Shown: piece by piece, positions 35,585-43,752 of the stretch
Numbering within the stretch: position 1 is the stretch's first letter
Layout of the letters: each line of letters starts with the position of its first letter
Assembly (NCBI RefSeq): GCF_000452705.1
Contig: NZ_CP007014.1
Coordinates: 1,736,001 to 1,800,000 of the forward strand
DNA from: Pseudomonas syringae CC1557
GTDB taxonomy: Bacteria > Pseudomonadota > Gammaproteobacteria > Pseudomonadales > Pseudomonadaceae
Reading direction: 5' to 3'
Length of the DNA: 64,000 nucleotides
Position numbers and translations under genes: made by a program
The notes under the pieces: model-generated
Seen by the model: the letters and a program-made list of their open reading frames with translations, nothing else
Database searches by the model: none
What the model was told of the DNA's origin: nothing

Positions 35585-37177
35585 TCATTTGACAGCAACG
35601 CCAAAGCTGGGGTTGTGGCTCTTCAATTTGAAGTTTCCACCCGTTACCAGATTCTTCACGTAATACCAGTTCCATCCCGCCAGGCCGGCGTGCGCAATGG
35701 TGGACGACCAGTAATTGCCATTGCCCATCCGCCAGCGATTGCCGTAGGCGGCATGAATATCCACAAGTTCTTGAATCGATGGAATCCTCGCACCGATGCT
35801 ACTCGCAGTTTTGCTCACTTGGGAAAAGCTGCCGGTGCCTACACCCATGCAGTGAATGACGCCGGTTACGCTGACCGGGTAACTCTTGCTGACACTTAGA
35901 GCGTCGGTCACGGTAATAGTCGTTGCGCCTTTGCCTCGACCCGAGACCAGGCCGTTGGCGTCCACTTTCGCCACCGACGGGTTGCTTGACACATAACTAT
36001 AAGGCGCCTGACCACCGCTGGCCTGGCGCTGGACAGTGGTGTCGGCGGGGAAGTTTGGCAACAGATCCGGCGTGCCTGGAATCAGATAGATCTTGCCCGC
36101 CAGCGTGACCGGCGACGTATCGAGTTCCAGTTCCTGCCTGGCATCAAGAACCTGCAAAACCAGTGTGTCGGATGTCTGCACCAGACCATTGCTGCGATTG
36201 ACGACGTAAGAAACCGCAACTGTCTGGCCGGCGTTGGTTGTTACCAGAACAGCCGAAAATGGCACCTCCAGCGCCTTGCCTGCTTCACCGGCTGTGAGGG
36301 TCTTTTCCTTGGTGTCACTGCCTTTCGGACCTTGCCATTGCACGATGAGCTGGTCACCGGCTTTGAGGTTGGCGGTGGCGTCGATGACCACAGTGGCGCC
36401 GGAAGAGGCGTTGGCAGGGTCGAGGGTGCCGCCGTTGGCTTCCTTTACGGTTGGGGTAGGGAGGGGAGTGACAGTCGTAAGTTGAAGCTTCACGCTCACC
36501 GGCTCGGATCGCATGGAAAGATTTCCCGCAAGATCCGTGATCGTGTAATGGACCGGCGCTTCAATATCGCCGATCGACTCGAGAAACGATCTGACAAAAT
36601 CGACCATGATGCGTTTCAGCCCCATGTCGTCCTTGGTCACTACTGCAGTCGGGCCAGGGATATTGTTCCAGTAGGTATGAATGACGTCGCCTGCCTGCAT
36701 GCCTTTGTAGCTGGCAATCGTACCGCTCAGGACGTTGCCCATGCCTTCGAGTTCCTCGGAGGTCAGACCGTCCCGGGTTTGGCTGGGAAAAAGAATGGGT
36801 GCAAGGACCGGAGCTCCCGGTGGGGTGATGTCCACGGAGATGAGCGTTTTCTCAGAGAACTCAACGACCATGTTTCCAGGGTTCTCAATGGCGTAAGCAA
36901 CAGAGTGATCACCTTCGCCTAATAGCGCTGGTGGAATCTCCAGACTCAACGTATCCCCTGGCTTGTTACTTGCCAGTATTTCTTTATTGGGACCAATAAG
37001 CATTTCATTAAAGTACAGTTGGTAGGTATAACCGGTTAGTGCACCTGGCCATACTTCCAGCTTGACCTGGACAGGATCGGTTAGAGAGGCGATGGGCAAC
37101 AGCCCATTATCCAGCGCGGCTGGTATGACGGGGGCTTCCAGTAGTTTTCTGTGTGTGTTGGAGCTTGAGTCAGGCAT
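35585..37177 (-). CDS. Ig-module protein with BIG2 repeat and DUF1566-like C-terminus
   Basis: 530 aa. ATG at 37177 behind AAGGAAAG. No N-terminal signal peptide. From about residue 25 to 235 there are two Ig-like modules shared with the two neighbouring paralogues ('YTYQLYFNEMLIGPNKEILA', 'DITPPGAPVLAPI', 'YTITDLAGNLSMRS'). A further beta module contains 'LKAGDQLIVQWQG'. A BIG2-type repeat follows near residues 370-440 ('YSYVSSNPSVAKVDANGLVS'). The last 90 residues look like a DUF1566/adhesion-type domain ('IPSIQELVDIHAAYGNRW', 'YWSSTIAHAGL'). Probably surface-related by domain type, but no export signal is visible. Function unknown. Confidence 0.75.
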   Translation of the reverse strand: MPDSSSNTHRKLLEAPVIPAALDNGLLPIASLTDPVQVKLEVWPGALTGYTYQLYFNEMLIGPNKEILASNKPGDTLSLEIPPALLGEGDHSVAYAIENPGNMVVEFSEKTLISVDITPPGAPVLAPILFPSQTRDGLTSEELEGMGNVLSGTIASYKGMQAGDVIHTYWNNIPGPTAVVTKDDMGLKRIMVDFVRSFLESIGDIEAPVHYTITDLAGNLSMRSEPVSVKLQLTTVTPLPTPTVKEANGGTLDPANASSGATVVIDATANLKAGDQLIVQWQGPKGSDTKEKTLTAGEAGKALEVPFSAVLVTTNAGQTVAVSYVVNRSNGLVQTSDTLVLQVLDARQELELDTSPVTLAGKIYLIPGTPDLLPNFPADTTVQRQASGGQAPYSYVSSNPSVAKVDANGLVSGRGKGATTITVTDALSVSKSYPVSVTGVIHCMGVGTGSFSQVSKTASSIGARIPSIQELVDIHAAYGNRWRMGNGNYWSSTIAHAGLAGWNWYYVKNLVTGGNFKLKSHNPSFGVAVK

Positions 37178-37189
37178 TTTCTTTCCTTA

Positions 37190-37224
37190 AAAATTTATAA
37201 AATGCGGGCCGTCGAGGCCCGCAT
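37190..37224 (-). terminator. Intrinsic terminator after the 626-aa Ig-module gene
   Basis: ATGCGGGCC / GGCCCGCAT, a perfect 9-bp stem (37202-37224) followed on the minus strand by TTTATAAATTTTT. It lies 5 bp past the stop of the 626-aa gene and 25 bp before the start of the 530-aa gene, so some readthrough would be needed for co-transcription. Confidence 0.8.
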
Positions 37225-37228
37225 CGAG

Positions 37229-39109
37229 TCAACGGACCAGGCAGGTTACGTCAGAGGGTTTGAGCATTAAAACCGGTACTTTAGTTATTGTAGAATTCGC
37301 CGGGCTTTGGTTGCTGCCTTCAACCGGCTTGATGGTATAGCTCGCTTCTGCGAAGCCTGTGCAGATAACCCGGGTGTTGAAAAACGGCACTGTAAATACA
37401 TGCCCTTTTGCAACATCGACTTCGTCAACTGTTCGGGTCGCTACATAAGTGGCTGCTTCAATCGGGTTGTTTGATGGGTCAAAACCTTTGAAGGTGAACG
37501 TGATTTTCTGGCCTTCGAACATGTTTACATAGGGAACGATTTTTACATCTGAGCCGTCGGGGTTTTCATTGGGACCTAACACTCCATTCGGCGCGAGGTT
37601 AAAGGTGGGGCTGGCGAGTCCGTCTTGACCGCCAGGCTGTTCCTCTCGGGATCTTACCGTGACAGGTTGAATCGGGCTTCTGACTTCATTTGGGTTGCCT
37701 GCGCGCGTTACAGTAAAATAAACAGGAATGGTCGCGCCGGTCCCCTGACGTTGCATGAGCTCATTATCAATTGGAATGATCAGGTCTTGTTGGGCTGCCA
37801 CGTCCCCCGACTTTATCTGATACCATTGCAATTTTACCTGGTCGCCCCAGTGAAGGTTTAAATCATCATTTACCCTGAAGTCTGCGTTCCAGCTCACCAG
37901 GCCTCTGCCGTTCAGCTCATAGTCATCCTCGTCAATAAAGTTATTCTCAACGTTCGGATTTTGTACGCTTGTACCCTGTACCGTGAGACTGTTGAGTGGC
38001 GCATCAATAGGCAGCGATGTAAATACATCGATGTCGGAATTTAGCGATACGCCCGCAAGCTCTCCGTTACGCGATACTTCATAGTGAATCGATACACTGC
38101 CCTGAGGGACTTTGTTTATCGCCTCAAATGGCACTCTCAGGGTCAGCACGACTGCCTCATTTTCCTCGCCAGGTGGCAGTGCAACAGATGCCAGGGGATT
38201 GCTATCACCCCAGAACAGCTGGAGGTTATCAAGTGCAGTTGCGCCCGGATAATGCGGAATATCCACCAGCACACCCGACTGCGCCTCAAGATAATCCAGC
38301 ATGTCGCCTACGGCGGGGTCGATGACCGGGGCGGGATAATCAGACGGAATTTCCTGAAGCCGTAATTTTATAGCAACGGTATTTGAGAGAATCGACGTGT
38401 TGCCAGCACGGTCAATGACTTTGTAGCAGACCAGTTTCTCGTCTTGTCCCAAAGACTCCAGAAACTCACGTGTAAAGGTGACTACCACCTTGTCCAGTCC
38501 CATGTCATTTTCGCTGACGACAGCGCTCGGGCCTAGAATATCGCCCCACCTTGTCTGAACGAGGTCGTGTTTTGCCATGCCGGTGTAGCCGGGGATCTGT
38601 ACTTCCAGTTTTCCACCAAGACGTTCAAGCTCAGCAGCAGTCAGACCGTTTTGAACCTCTGTCGGGAATTGTATTGCGGCAAGCTCAGGCGCACCCGGTG
38701 GTGTTTTGTCTATCTGGATTCGAAACGACTCTGATGTTTCTTCCACCTGGTTTCCCGGGTTTGTAATGACATAAGCAATATCGTGAAAACCTTCCGATAA
38801 CAAATCGACAGGCACCTCCAGACTCAATGGATCTCCAGGGGTGTGTGACGCCAGGATCAGCTTTTTCGGACCCACTTTTTTCATGTCGAAAAACAGCTGA
38901 TAGGTATAGTCAGGGAGCGCTGCCTGCCATACCTTCAGGCTGACAGCCAAAGGCTGAATCAGTGCGCTGACGGGAATCAGACCTGGCGTGTCTACATCAT
39001 GAAATGCGACTGCTACATCAGGTGCTTCCACTGGGGCTTTCAACCCATTATATCGAACGTTCGGAATAATAGTCGGTTTCAGAAGGTCGGTTTTTTGAAA
39101 ATTATTCAT
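37229..39109 (-). CDS. Ig-module protein, 626 aa
   Basis: Starts at ATG 39109 after AGGATTTATCA. No signal peptide or membrane segment. It carries the same first two modules as the 530-aa neighbour ('YTYQLFFDMKKVGPKKLILA', 'IDKTPPGAPELAAIQFPTE', 'YKVIDRAGNTSILSNTV'). At least three more Ig-like modules follow, each about 95-110 aa, ending without the DUF1566-like tail. Visibly AT-richer than core genes. Likely arose with its neighbours by module duplication. Function unknown. Confidence 0.75.
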   Translation of the reverse strand: MNNFQKTDLLKPTIIPNVRYNGLKAPVEAPDVAVAFHDVDTPGLIPVSALIQPLAVSLKVWQAALPDYTYQLFFDMKKVGPKKLILASHTPGDPLSLEVPVDLLSEGFHDIAYVITNPGNQVEETSESFRIQIDKTPPGAPELAAIQFPTEVQNGLTAAELERLGGKLEVQIPGYTGMAKHDLVQTRWGDILGPSAVVSENDMGLDKVVVTFTREFLESLGQDEKLVCYKVIDRAGNTSILSNTVAIKLRLQEIPSDYPAPVIDPAVGDMLDYLEAQSGVLVDIPHYPGATALDNLQLFWGDSNPLASVALPPGEENEAVVLTLRVPFEAINKVPQGSVSIHYEVSRNGELAGVSLNSDIDVFTSLPIDAPLNSLTVQGTSVQNPNVENNFIDEDDYELNGRGLVSWNADFRVNDDLNLHWGDQVKLQWYQIKSGDVAAQQDLIIPIDNELMQRQGTGATIPVYFTVTRAGNPNEVRSPIQPVTVRSREEQPGGQDGLASPTFNLAPNGVLGPNENPDGSDVKIVPYVNMFEGQKITFTFKGFDPSNNPIEAATYVATRTVDEVDVAKGHVFTVPFFNTRVICTGFAEASYTIKPVEGSNQSPANSTITKVPVLMLKPSDVTCLVR

Positions 39110-39434
39110 TGATAAATCCTATCGTTAGTGAAGAATTTTGTAGGAGGTTTCTTACATTTTAATTGAGGGCTACCGGAAGTTTAAAAGCTAACTACTGGTG
39201 TTGCTTTCTCAGTCATTTTTGGACGTAATAGGTTTTTATTGGTGGTGTCAATAGCTGTGGTTGATGTTTTTTTTGCCCGGGTACGTGATTTTTCTGTAAA
39301 CGGCTAAATGTGTCTTGGTTGTAGGGTTTAGCCTATAGTTATTTAGGAGTGCTCCTACAATTTTAATGTTGAAAGTATGAGTATTTTATGAATTTGGTGG
39401 GCTACTTTCTCGGGCTCAATAGCCGAGGAGATGG
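39110..39434. promoter_or_regulatory. AT-rich divergent control region of the island
   Basis: 325 bp between the 626-aa gene (minus) and the autotransporter (plus). It holds three copies of an 18-bp palindrome: TGTAGGAGGTTTCTTACA (39139-39156), TGTAGGGTTTAGCCTATA (39320-39337) and TTTAGGAGTGCTCCTACA (39342-39359). The last two start 22 bp apart, about two helical turns, and 76-115 bp before the autotransporter ATG. No small gene is seen. Confidence 0.55.
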
Positions 39435-41744
39435 ATGGTGACTTATAGAAAGAGTAATGCAGAAAGTTTTAGGCCTGTTTTTTTTCAGTTTTTCGTACTT
39501 GGAATGGGAGTTCTGATTACTGCCCAAGTTTCGGCAGACACTCCGTCCAGGTTGGACGAGGAATATCGGGGGGGTGGCAGAGTCGGGCTCGTCCTTCCAA
39601 ATGGAGAAGAGTTCAAAGCTGTACCGGTAAATGGTGATGAAGTGACTGTCGGCCCTGAGACGGCTTTCGATTCTTATTTTGTGAGCGGGGGAGGTGTTCT
39701 CAACATCAATGGCGGAAGGGTTGACAAGGTTTATGCGACTAACTCTACAGTCAACATCGACTCGGGGGTTGTGGAGGATGGTCTTCACCTCACCGACAGT
39801 GTGTCGTACCTTGATCACGCGGTTGTAAGAAACAAGTCAGATTTTGGTATGACGCTAGGTGGGACTCTAGGTTTTTTTGAGCCTGGCTCCAAAGCTTCGG
39901 TTTTTTCGAGCAGCGTGTCCGGATTGGAAATAGGCGTTGCAGTGGGCACATGGGGCGAGCTGCATCTGGTTAATACTGAGGTGAATGGGTTCGCATCGCA
40001 ACGTGGAAGGGGTCAAGGTATTGTTTCTTCTGGTGGAAAAGTTTTTAGTACCGAACGTAGTCATGTTACGGGTGATTTGAATGGCCTCAACCTTACTGAC
40101 GGTTCGACCAGCAATAATTCGGGTGGCAGTCAGGCCGAAAATAAACCCTACACAGTTATCGATGACTCCGTTGTCGAGGGTTTGGCTGGCGCGGCGATCA
40201 GAATAGACCATCGTGTAGCGTTCGATATCGAGGCCGATATCGCTGTGCAAAACCATTCCGAACTGCGGGCCGGAAACGGGAATCTGCTTGAGGTCGCAGA
40301 GAGTAGCACCGCCAACTTCAAGGTCGACAACAGCATCCTCAACGGCAATCTTGTTGCCGATGACACCAGTACCTTGAACGTCACGCTGCAGAACGGCGCG
40401 CAACTTACTGGCGATATCGTCAACGGCAACGCGCTGGCTATCACTTCTGGTGGTCAGTGGCAGATGCAGGGTGACAATGCCGTCAGGTCGCTCTCCCTGC
40501 AGGGTGGCAGCGTCGGGTTTGGCGGCGAGGGGTTTCATACGCTGTCGCTGAACGAGTTGTCAGGTACAGGCACGTTTGGCATGCGGGTGGATCTGGACAA
40601 GGGGGTGGGTGATCTTGTCGACGTCAATGGTCAGGCCAGTGGGCAATTCGGGCTACGGGTGCGTAACACCGGGGTAGAGGTTGTATCGCCAGATATGACG
40701 CCGCTCAAGGTGGTGCATACCGAGGGTGGCGACGCGCAGTTCAGCCTGCTGGGTGGGCGGGTTGACCTGGGGGCTTATTCATACCTGCTGGAGCAGCAGG
40801 GCAATGACTGGTTCATCGTTGGCAAAGACAAGGTCATAAGTCCTTCGACCCAGAGTGCCCTTGCTCTGTACAGCGCTGCACCTGCCATCTGGATGAGCGA
40901 GCTTTCAACTTTGCGCTCGCGCATGGGCGAGGTTCGTCTCAGTGGCAAGGCTGGTAGCTGGATGCGCGCCTACGGCAATCGGCTTACTGCCACGACCGGT
41001 GATGGTGTCGACTACCGGCAGAAGCAAAGTGGCTTGTCGCTCGGGGCGGATGCGCCGATCGAGCTCAGCACCGGAAGGTTGCTGGTTGGTGTACTGGGTG
41101 GTTACAGCAAATCCGCTCTGGATTTGAGCCGCGGAACATCCGGGAAAGTCGACAGCTACTATGCGGGCGTCTACGGCACCTGGCTGTCTGACGATGGCTA
41201 CTACGTGGACGGTGTGCTCAAGCTCAACCGCTTTCGCAACAAGGCAGACGTTGCCATGAGTGATGCGAGCAAAGCCAAGGGCGACTACAGCAACACGGGT
41301 GTAGGTGGCTGGGTGGAAGCGGGTCGACATATCAAGCTGGCGGATGACTATTTTCTTGAGCCGTTTGCCCAGTTATCCAACGTGGTGGTTCAGGGTCAGG
41401 ATCTGCGTCTGGATAATGGCATGAAGGCGAAGAACGATCGTACTCAGTCGGTGCTGGGTAAAGTCGGCACGTCGCTGGGGCGAACTGTCGCGCTCAAGGA
41501 CGGCGGGTTGGTGCGGCCTTACGTTCGTGGTGCTGTTGCGCAGGAGTTTTCACGGCGTAATGAGGTCAAGGCCAATGACGTGACCTTCGATAACAGCTTG
41601 TTTGGCTCACGTGCCGAAGTGGGGGCCGGGGTCTCGGTTTCCCTGTCGGAGCGTCTGCAGGTGCACGCAGATGTCGACTACATGAAAGGCCAGCATATCG
41701 AGCAACCGTGGGGCGCCAATGTGGGGCTGCGCTTTGAGTTCTGA
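39435..41744 (+). CDS. Autotransporter with pertactin-like passenger
   Basis: 769 aa. ATG after GAGGAG. Long N-terminal signal peptide (about residues 1-34, 'FFQFFVLGMGVLITAQVSA', cut before DTPSR). The passenger (about 35-500) is rich in short beta rungs with N/S/G and ends with a pertactin-type module ('VRSLSLQGGSVGFGG', 'LGGRVDLGAYSYLLEQQG'). The C-terminal 270 residues are the autotransporter barrel ('SWMRAYGNRLTATTG', 'SLGADAPIELSTGRLLVGVL') ending with F in LRFEF. A type V-secreted surface protein or adhesin; the target is unknown. The first 240 codons are AT-richer than the barrel. Confidence 0.92.
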   Translation: MVTYRKSNAESFRPVFFQFFVLGMGVLITAQVSADTPSRLDEEYRGGGRVGLVLPNGEEFKAVPVNGDEVTVGPETAFDSYFVSGGGVLNINGGRVDKVYATNSTVNIDSGVVEDGLHLTDSVSYLDHAVVRNKSDFGMTLGGTLGFFEPGSKASVFSSSVSGLEIGVAVGTWGELHLVNTEVNGFASQRGRGQGIVSSGGKVFSTERSHVTGDLNGLNLTDGSTSNNSGGSQAENKPYTVIDDSVVEGLAGAAIRIDHRVAFDIEADIAVQNHSELRAGNGNLLEVAESSTANFKVDNSILNGNLVADDTSTLNVTLQNGAQLTGDIVNGNALAITSGGQWQMQGDNAVRSLSLQGGSVGFGGEGFHTLSLNELSGTGTFGMRVDLDKGVGDLVDVNGQASGQFGLRVRNTGVEVVSPDMTPLKVVHTEGGDAQFSLLGGRVDLGAYSYLLEQQGNDWFIVGKDKVISPSTQSALALYSAAPAIWMSELSTLRSRMGEVRLSGKAGSWMRAYGNRLTATTGDGVDYRQKQSGLSLGADAPIELSTGRLLVGVLGGYSKSALDLSRGTSGKVDSYYAGVYGTWLSDDGYYVDGVLKLNRFRNKADVAMSDASKAKGDYSNTGVGGWVEAGRHIKLADDYFLEPFAQLSNVVVQGQDLRLDNGMKAKNDRTQSVLGKVGTSLGRTVALKDGGLVRPYVRGAVAQEFSRRNEVKANDVTFDNSLFGSRAEVGAGVSVSLSERLQVHADVDYMKGQHIEQPWGANVGLRFEF

Positions 41745-41776
41745 TCAGCACACGCCAGTAAGTGGGTAAAAACCAG

Positions 41777-41806
41777 GCCCCCGGTGAGTGATCACCGGGG
41801 GCTTTT
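41777..41806 (+). terminator. Strong intrinsic terminator, probably bidirectional
   Basis: A perfect 11-bp stem GCCCCCGGTGA / TCACCGGGGGC with a GTGA loop, then TTTT. It lies 33 bp past the autotransporter stop. On the other strand a TTTTTA run follows, so it can also end the minus-strand gene stopping at 41809. Confidence 0.9.
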
Positions 41807-41808
41807 GG

Positions 41809-42345
41809 CTACTTGTCCGTAAGCCCGTTGGTGATAAAGCGTTGGCGTTGACGCGCTCTGGAGTTCGCGGGCATCGAGTGCTTGACGTTGACCTGTAACG
41901 TGGGTGATGTGCCGATCAGTCGATCATCGCGATAGAGCTCGTAGTACAGGTCCACCAGGCCATATTGAATATGCGGGACAAAATCGTAGGATACGCACAG
42001 TACACGTATGACACTGTTTTCGCCGACCCGATGAAAAAGTGTCGTTGTCGACAGGTTTTTTCCCCAATAGAAGCGAATTTCATCTCCACAGCACATCTTG
42101 ATCGAGCCTGGAATGTGTACAACCACGCCCGTGTGTGCCTGTTCGTGACTGATCACATCATCGCCGTTGTCGGGCAGTATCGGTGGTTTCAGTGTGTCTG
42201 AAACATCTGATGGAATATGTTCAGAAGTCATTTTTTGATAGGTACTCTCTTGCAGTGGGGCTTCTCGCACAGCGTCTGGCTCTGTGGGTTGGCTCTTCTC
42301 TGAAGTGAGTGCAGCGACATCCTTGGAATGCTCTTTATCCATCAT
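41809..42345 (-). CDS. Small single-module relative of the Ig-module proteins
   Basis: 178 aa from the ATG at 42345 (a second ATG at 42342 is equal). The N-terminal half is charged and disordered ('QPTEPDAVREAPLQESTYQK'). The C-terminal 100 residues form one beta module ('HIPGSIKMCCGDEIRFYWGK', 'LVDLYYELYRDDRLIGTSP') that lines up with 'LKAGDQLIVQWQG' and 'VAVSYVVNRSNGLVQTSD' of the 530-aa protein. No signal peptide. Function unknown; G+C is low. Confidence 0.65.
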   Translation of the reverse strand: MMDKEHSKDVAALTSEKSQPTEPDAVREAPLQESTYQKMTSEHIPSDVSDTLKPPILPDNGDDVISHEQAHTGVVVHIPGSIKMCCGDEIRFYWGKNLSTTTLFHRVGENSVIRVLCVSYDFVPHIQYGLVDLYYELYRDDRLIGTSPTLQVNVKHSMPANSRARQRQRFITNGLTDK

Positions 42346-42420
42346 GAACTCGTTTATTTGAATTAAGTGAGTTGTTTTTGTTGTGCCGCCAGCTGTGGCA
42401 CCGGAAATATTACAAGGCAC

Positions 42421-42765
42421 ATTAGTGTTCAGGTCAAGTCGTTAAAATGTGCGATGGTAGTGCCAGGTTTACAAAGGTTTTGCTGTCACATTTGGTTTCA
42501 AGTTCAGACTAAATTTTTTGATGGAGTGCTGGGGATGCTGTAAATAGGGGGTGGGGCTTATGTCGGGTGCTTGCTTTGGAATTTTTGAAAGAGTGATATC
42601 TGTAGGATCTTTACTACAGATAATTCCTACATTTTTGAAAATAAGGGATTTTGTGAAATATCCCACTTGAGCGTAGGACTATTCACTCAAACTTATCATA
42701 AAGGTCTCGCACGGCTTGGCGTACGAAACCTTCAAGGTCCTCAGCAATAATGTAGGTCTCTGCAG
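42421..42765. other. AT-rich gap upstream of the 178-aa gene
   Basis: 345 bp without a supported gene. A palindrome TGTAGGATCTTTACTACA is at 42601-42618, followed 8 bp later by another CCTACA half-site. A 65-aa minus-strand frame here has no ribosome site and is not called. Confidence 0.5.
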
Positions 42766-43428
42766 TTAACTCTGCATGGAAAGGGTTACCGGACGCGCCA
42801 TAATCGAGCGATTGCCTGCACGATCGATCACCTGATAGCTCATGGTGATGCTCTCGCTGCCCAGATCAAGCAAGAAGGCCTTGTCGAAAATGATCTGTAC
42901 CGGGCGTTCAGTCAGGTTGTCAGGAGTGACCTCATGGACAGGGCCTTCCTGTTCATTGCACAGGGTCTGAATACGGTCGCCAGGCTGCATGTCGGCGTAG
43001 CCTGGAATGATGCCAGCCAGGGTTTCGCCGAGGTTGATCTGATGGAAGAGCATGGGGGCCAGCAGCGCTGCGCCAGGGGCAGTGCGGTCGATTCGAATCT
43101 CAGTAGTTGCTGAGTCTGTTCGCACGCCGCCTGGAAATGTTAGCCATTGGTATCCAATCGCATAATTGCCATCTTTAGCGAAGTGTCCACCCTTGAGATT
43201 CATAACGAACGTGACCTCTTGGGGCGCTTCGGGATCAGAAATGGTCTGGATGATCCCAGAGCCAACACCGTTAATCATAAGCTCGAATCTGTCTTTTTCT
43301 TTGATTAGACCGCGCGCGGTAAAATGAACCGAAATGCCTAAGTCAAGGTCACGGACTTTTATGAGGCCGTCGTGTTCCGCCACAGGGATTGATGGTGCTT
43401 CCATTGGTAGATGGGTAAGGATATTCAT
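42766..43428 (-). CDS. Two-module Ig-like protein, 220 aa
   Basis: ATG at 43428 after TTGGAGAAACAA. Carries both N-terminal modules of the 530- and 626-aa proteins and nothing else: 'HLPMEAPSIPVAEHDGLIKV', 'IRIDRTAPGAALLAPMLFHQ', 'IPGYADMQPGDRIQTL' and 'YQVIDRAGNRSIMARPV'. The common order 'R/KTAPGA...', 'GYxxM...GD' and 'DxAGN' shows paralogy. No signal peptide. May be the shortened or ancestral form. Function unknown. Confidence 0.7.
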   Translation of the reverse strand: MNILTHLPMEAPSIPVAEHDGLIKVRDLDLGISVHFTARGLIKEKDRFELMINGVGSGIIQTISDPEAPQEVTFVMNLKGGHFAKDGNYAIGYQWLTFPGGVRTDSATTEIRIDRTAPGAALLAPMLFHQINLGETLAGIIPGYADMQPGDRIQTLCNEQEGPVHEVTPDNLTERPVQIIFDKAFLLDLGSESITMSYQVIDRAGNRSIMARPVTLSMQS

Positions 43429-43752
43429 TTGTTTCTCCAATTAATAAATCAAACGCCACATGGCGTCGATCCAGATTTTTATTCAGGAGATGGGCAATAG
43501 TTACCCGTGGTAATAGATAACTACCGCACATTCCCTTGATTTCAACTAATCGGAGTGTTCGTTGGGTGTCAATGCTCGACATTCATGCTTTACTGCTGCT
43601 CTTGATGTTAAGGAAAAGTCTTACATCCTGCTCGGATGATTTGGTGATAATTGTAGGGCGTGAAGATCACAAGCCCGCTAATCAATGAAGGGCGCAATAA
43701 AAAGCCCCGACCAACCTGAGTTGACCGAGGCCTGTTACAGCAGTTTCAACCC
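43429..43752. other. Gap between the 220-aa gene and the chemoreceptor
   Basis: 324 bp. Includes a partial palindrome TTAAGGAAAAGTCTTACA (43608-43625), an AT-rich stretch, and the terminator of the chemoreceptor gene (43695-43732). No gene supported. Confidence 0.5.
43695..43732 (-). terminator. Intrinsic terminator of the chemoreceptor gene
   Basis: On the minus strand GCCTCGGTCAA and TTGGTCGGGGC form an 11-bp stem (with wobble pairs) around CTCAGG, followed by TTTTTATTG. It lies 20 bp after the stop at 43753. Confidence 0.8.

Noticed and set aside
42469..42666. 65-aa minus-strand frame in the AT-rich gap
   Set aside because: No ribosome site and it overlaps the regulatory palindrome; composition is non-coding.
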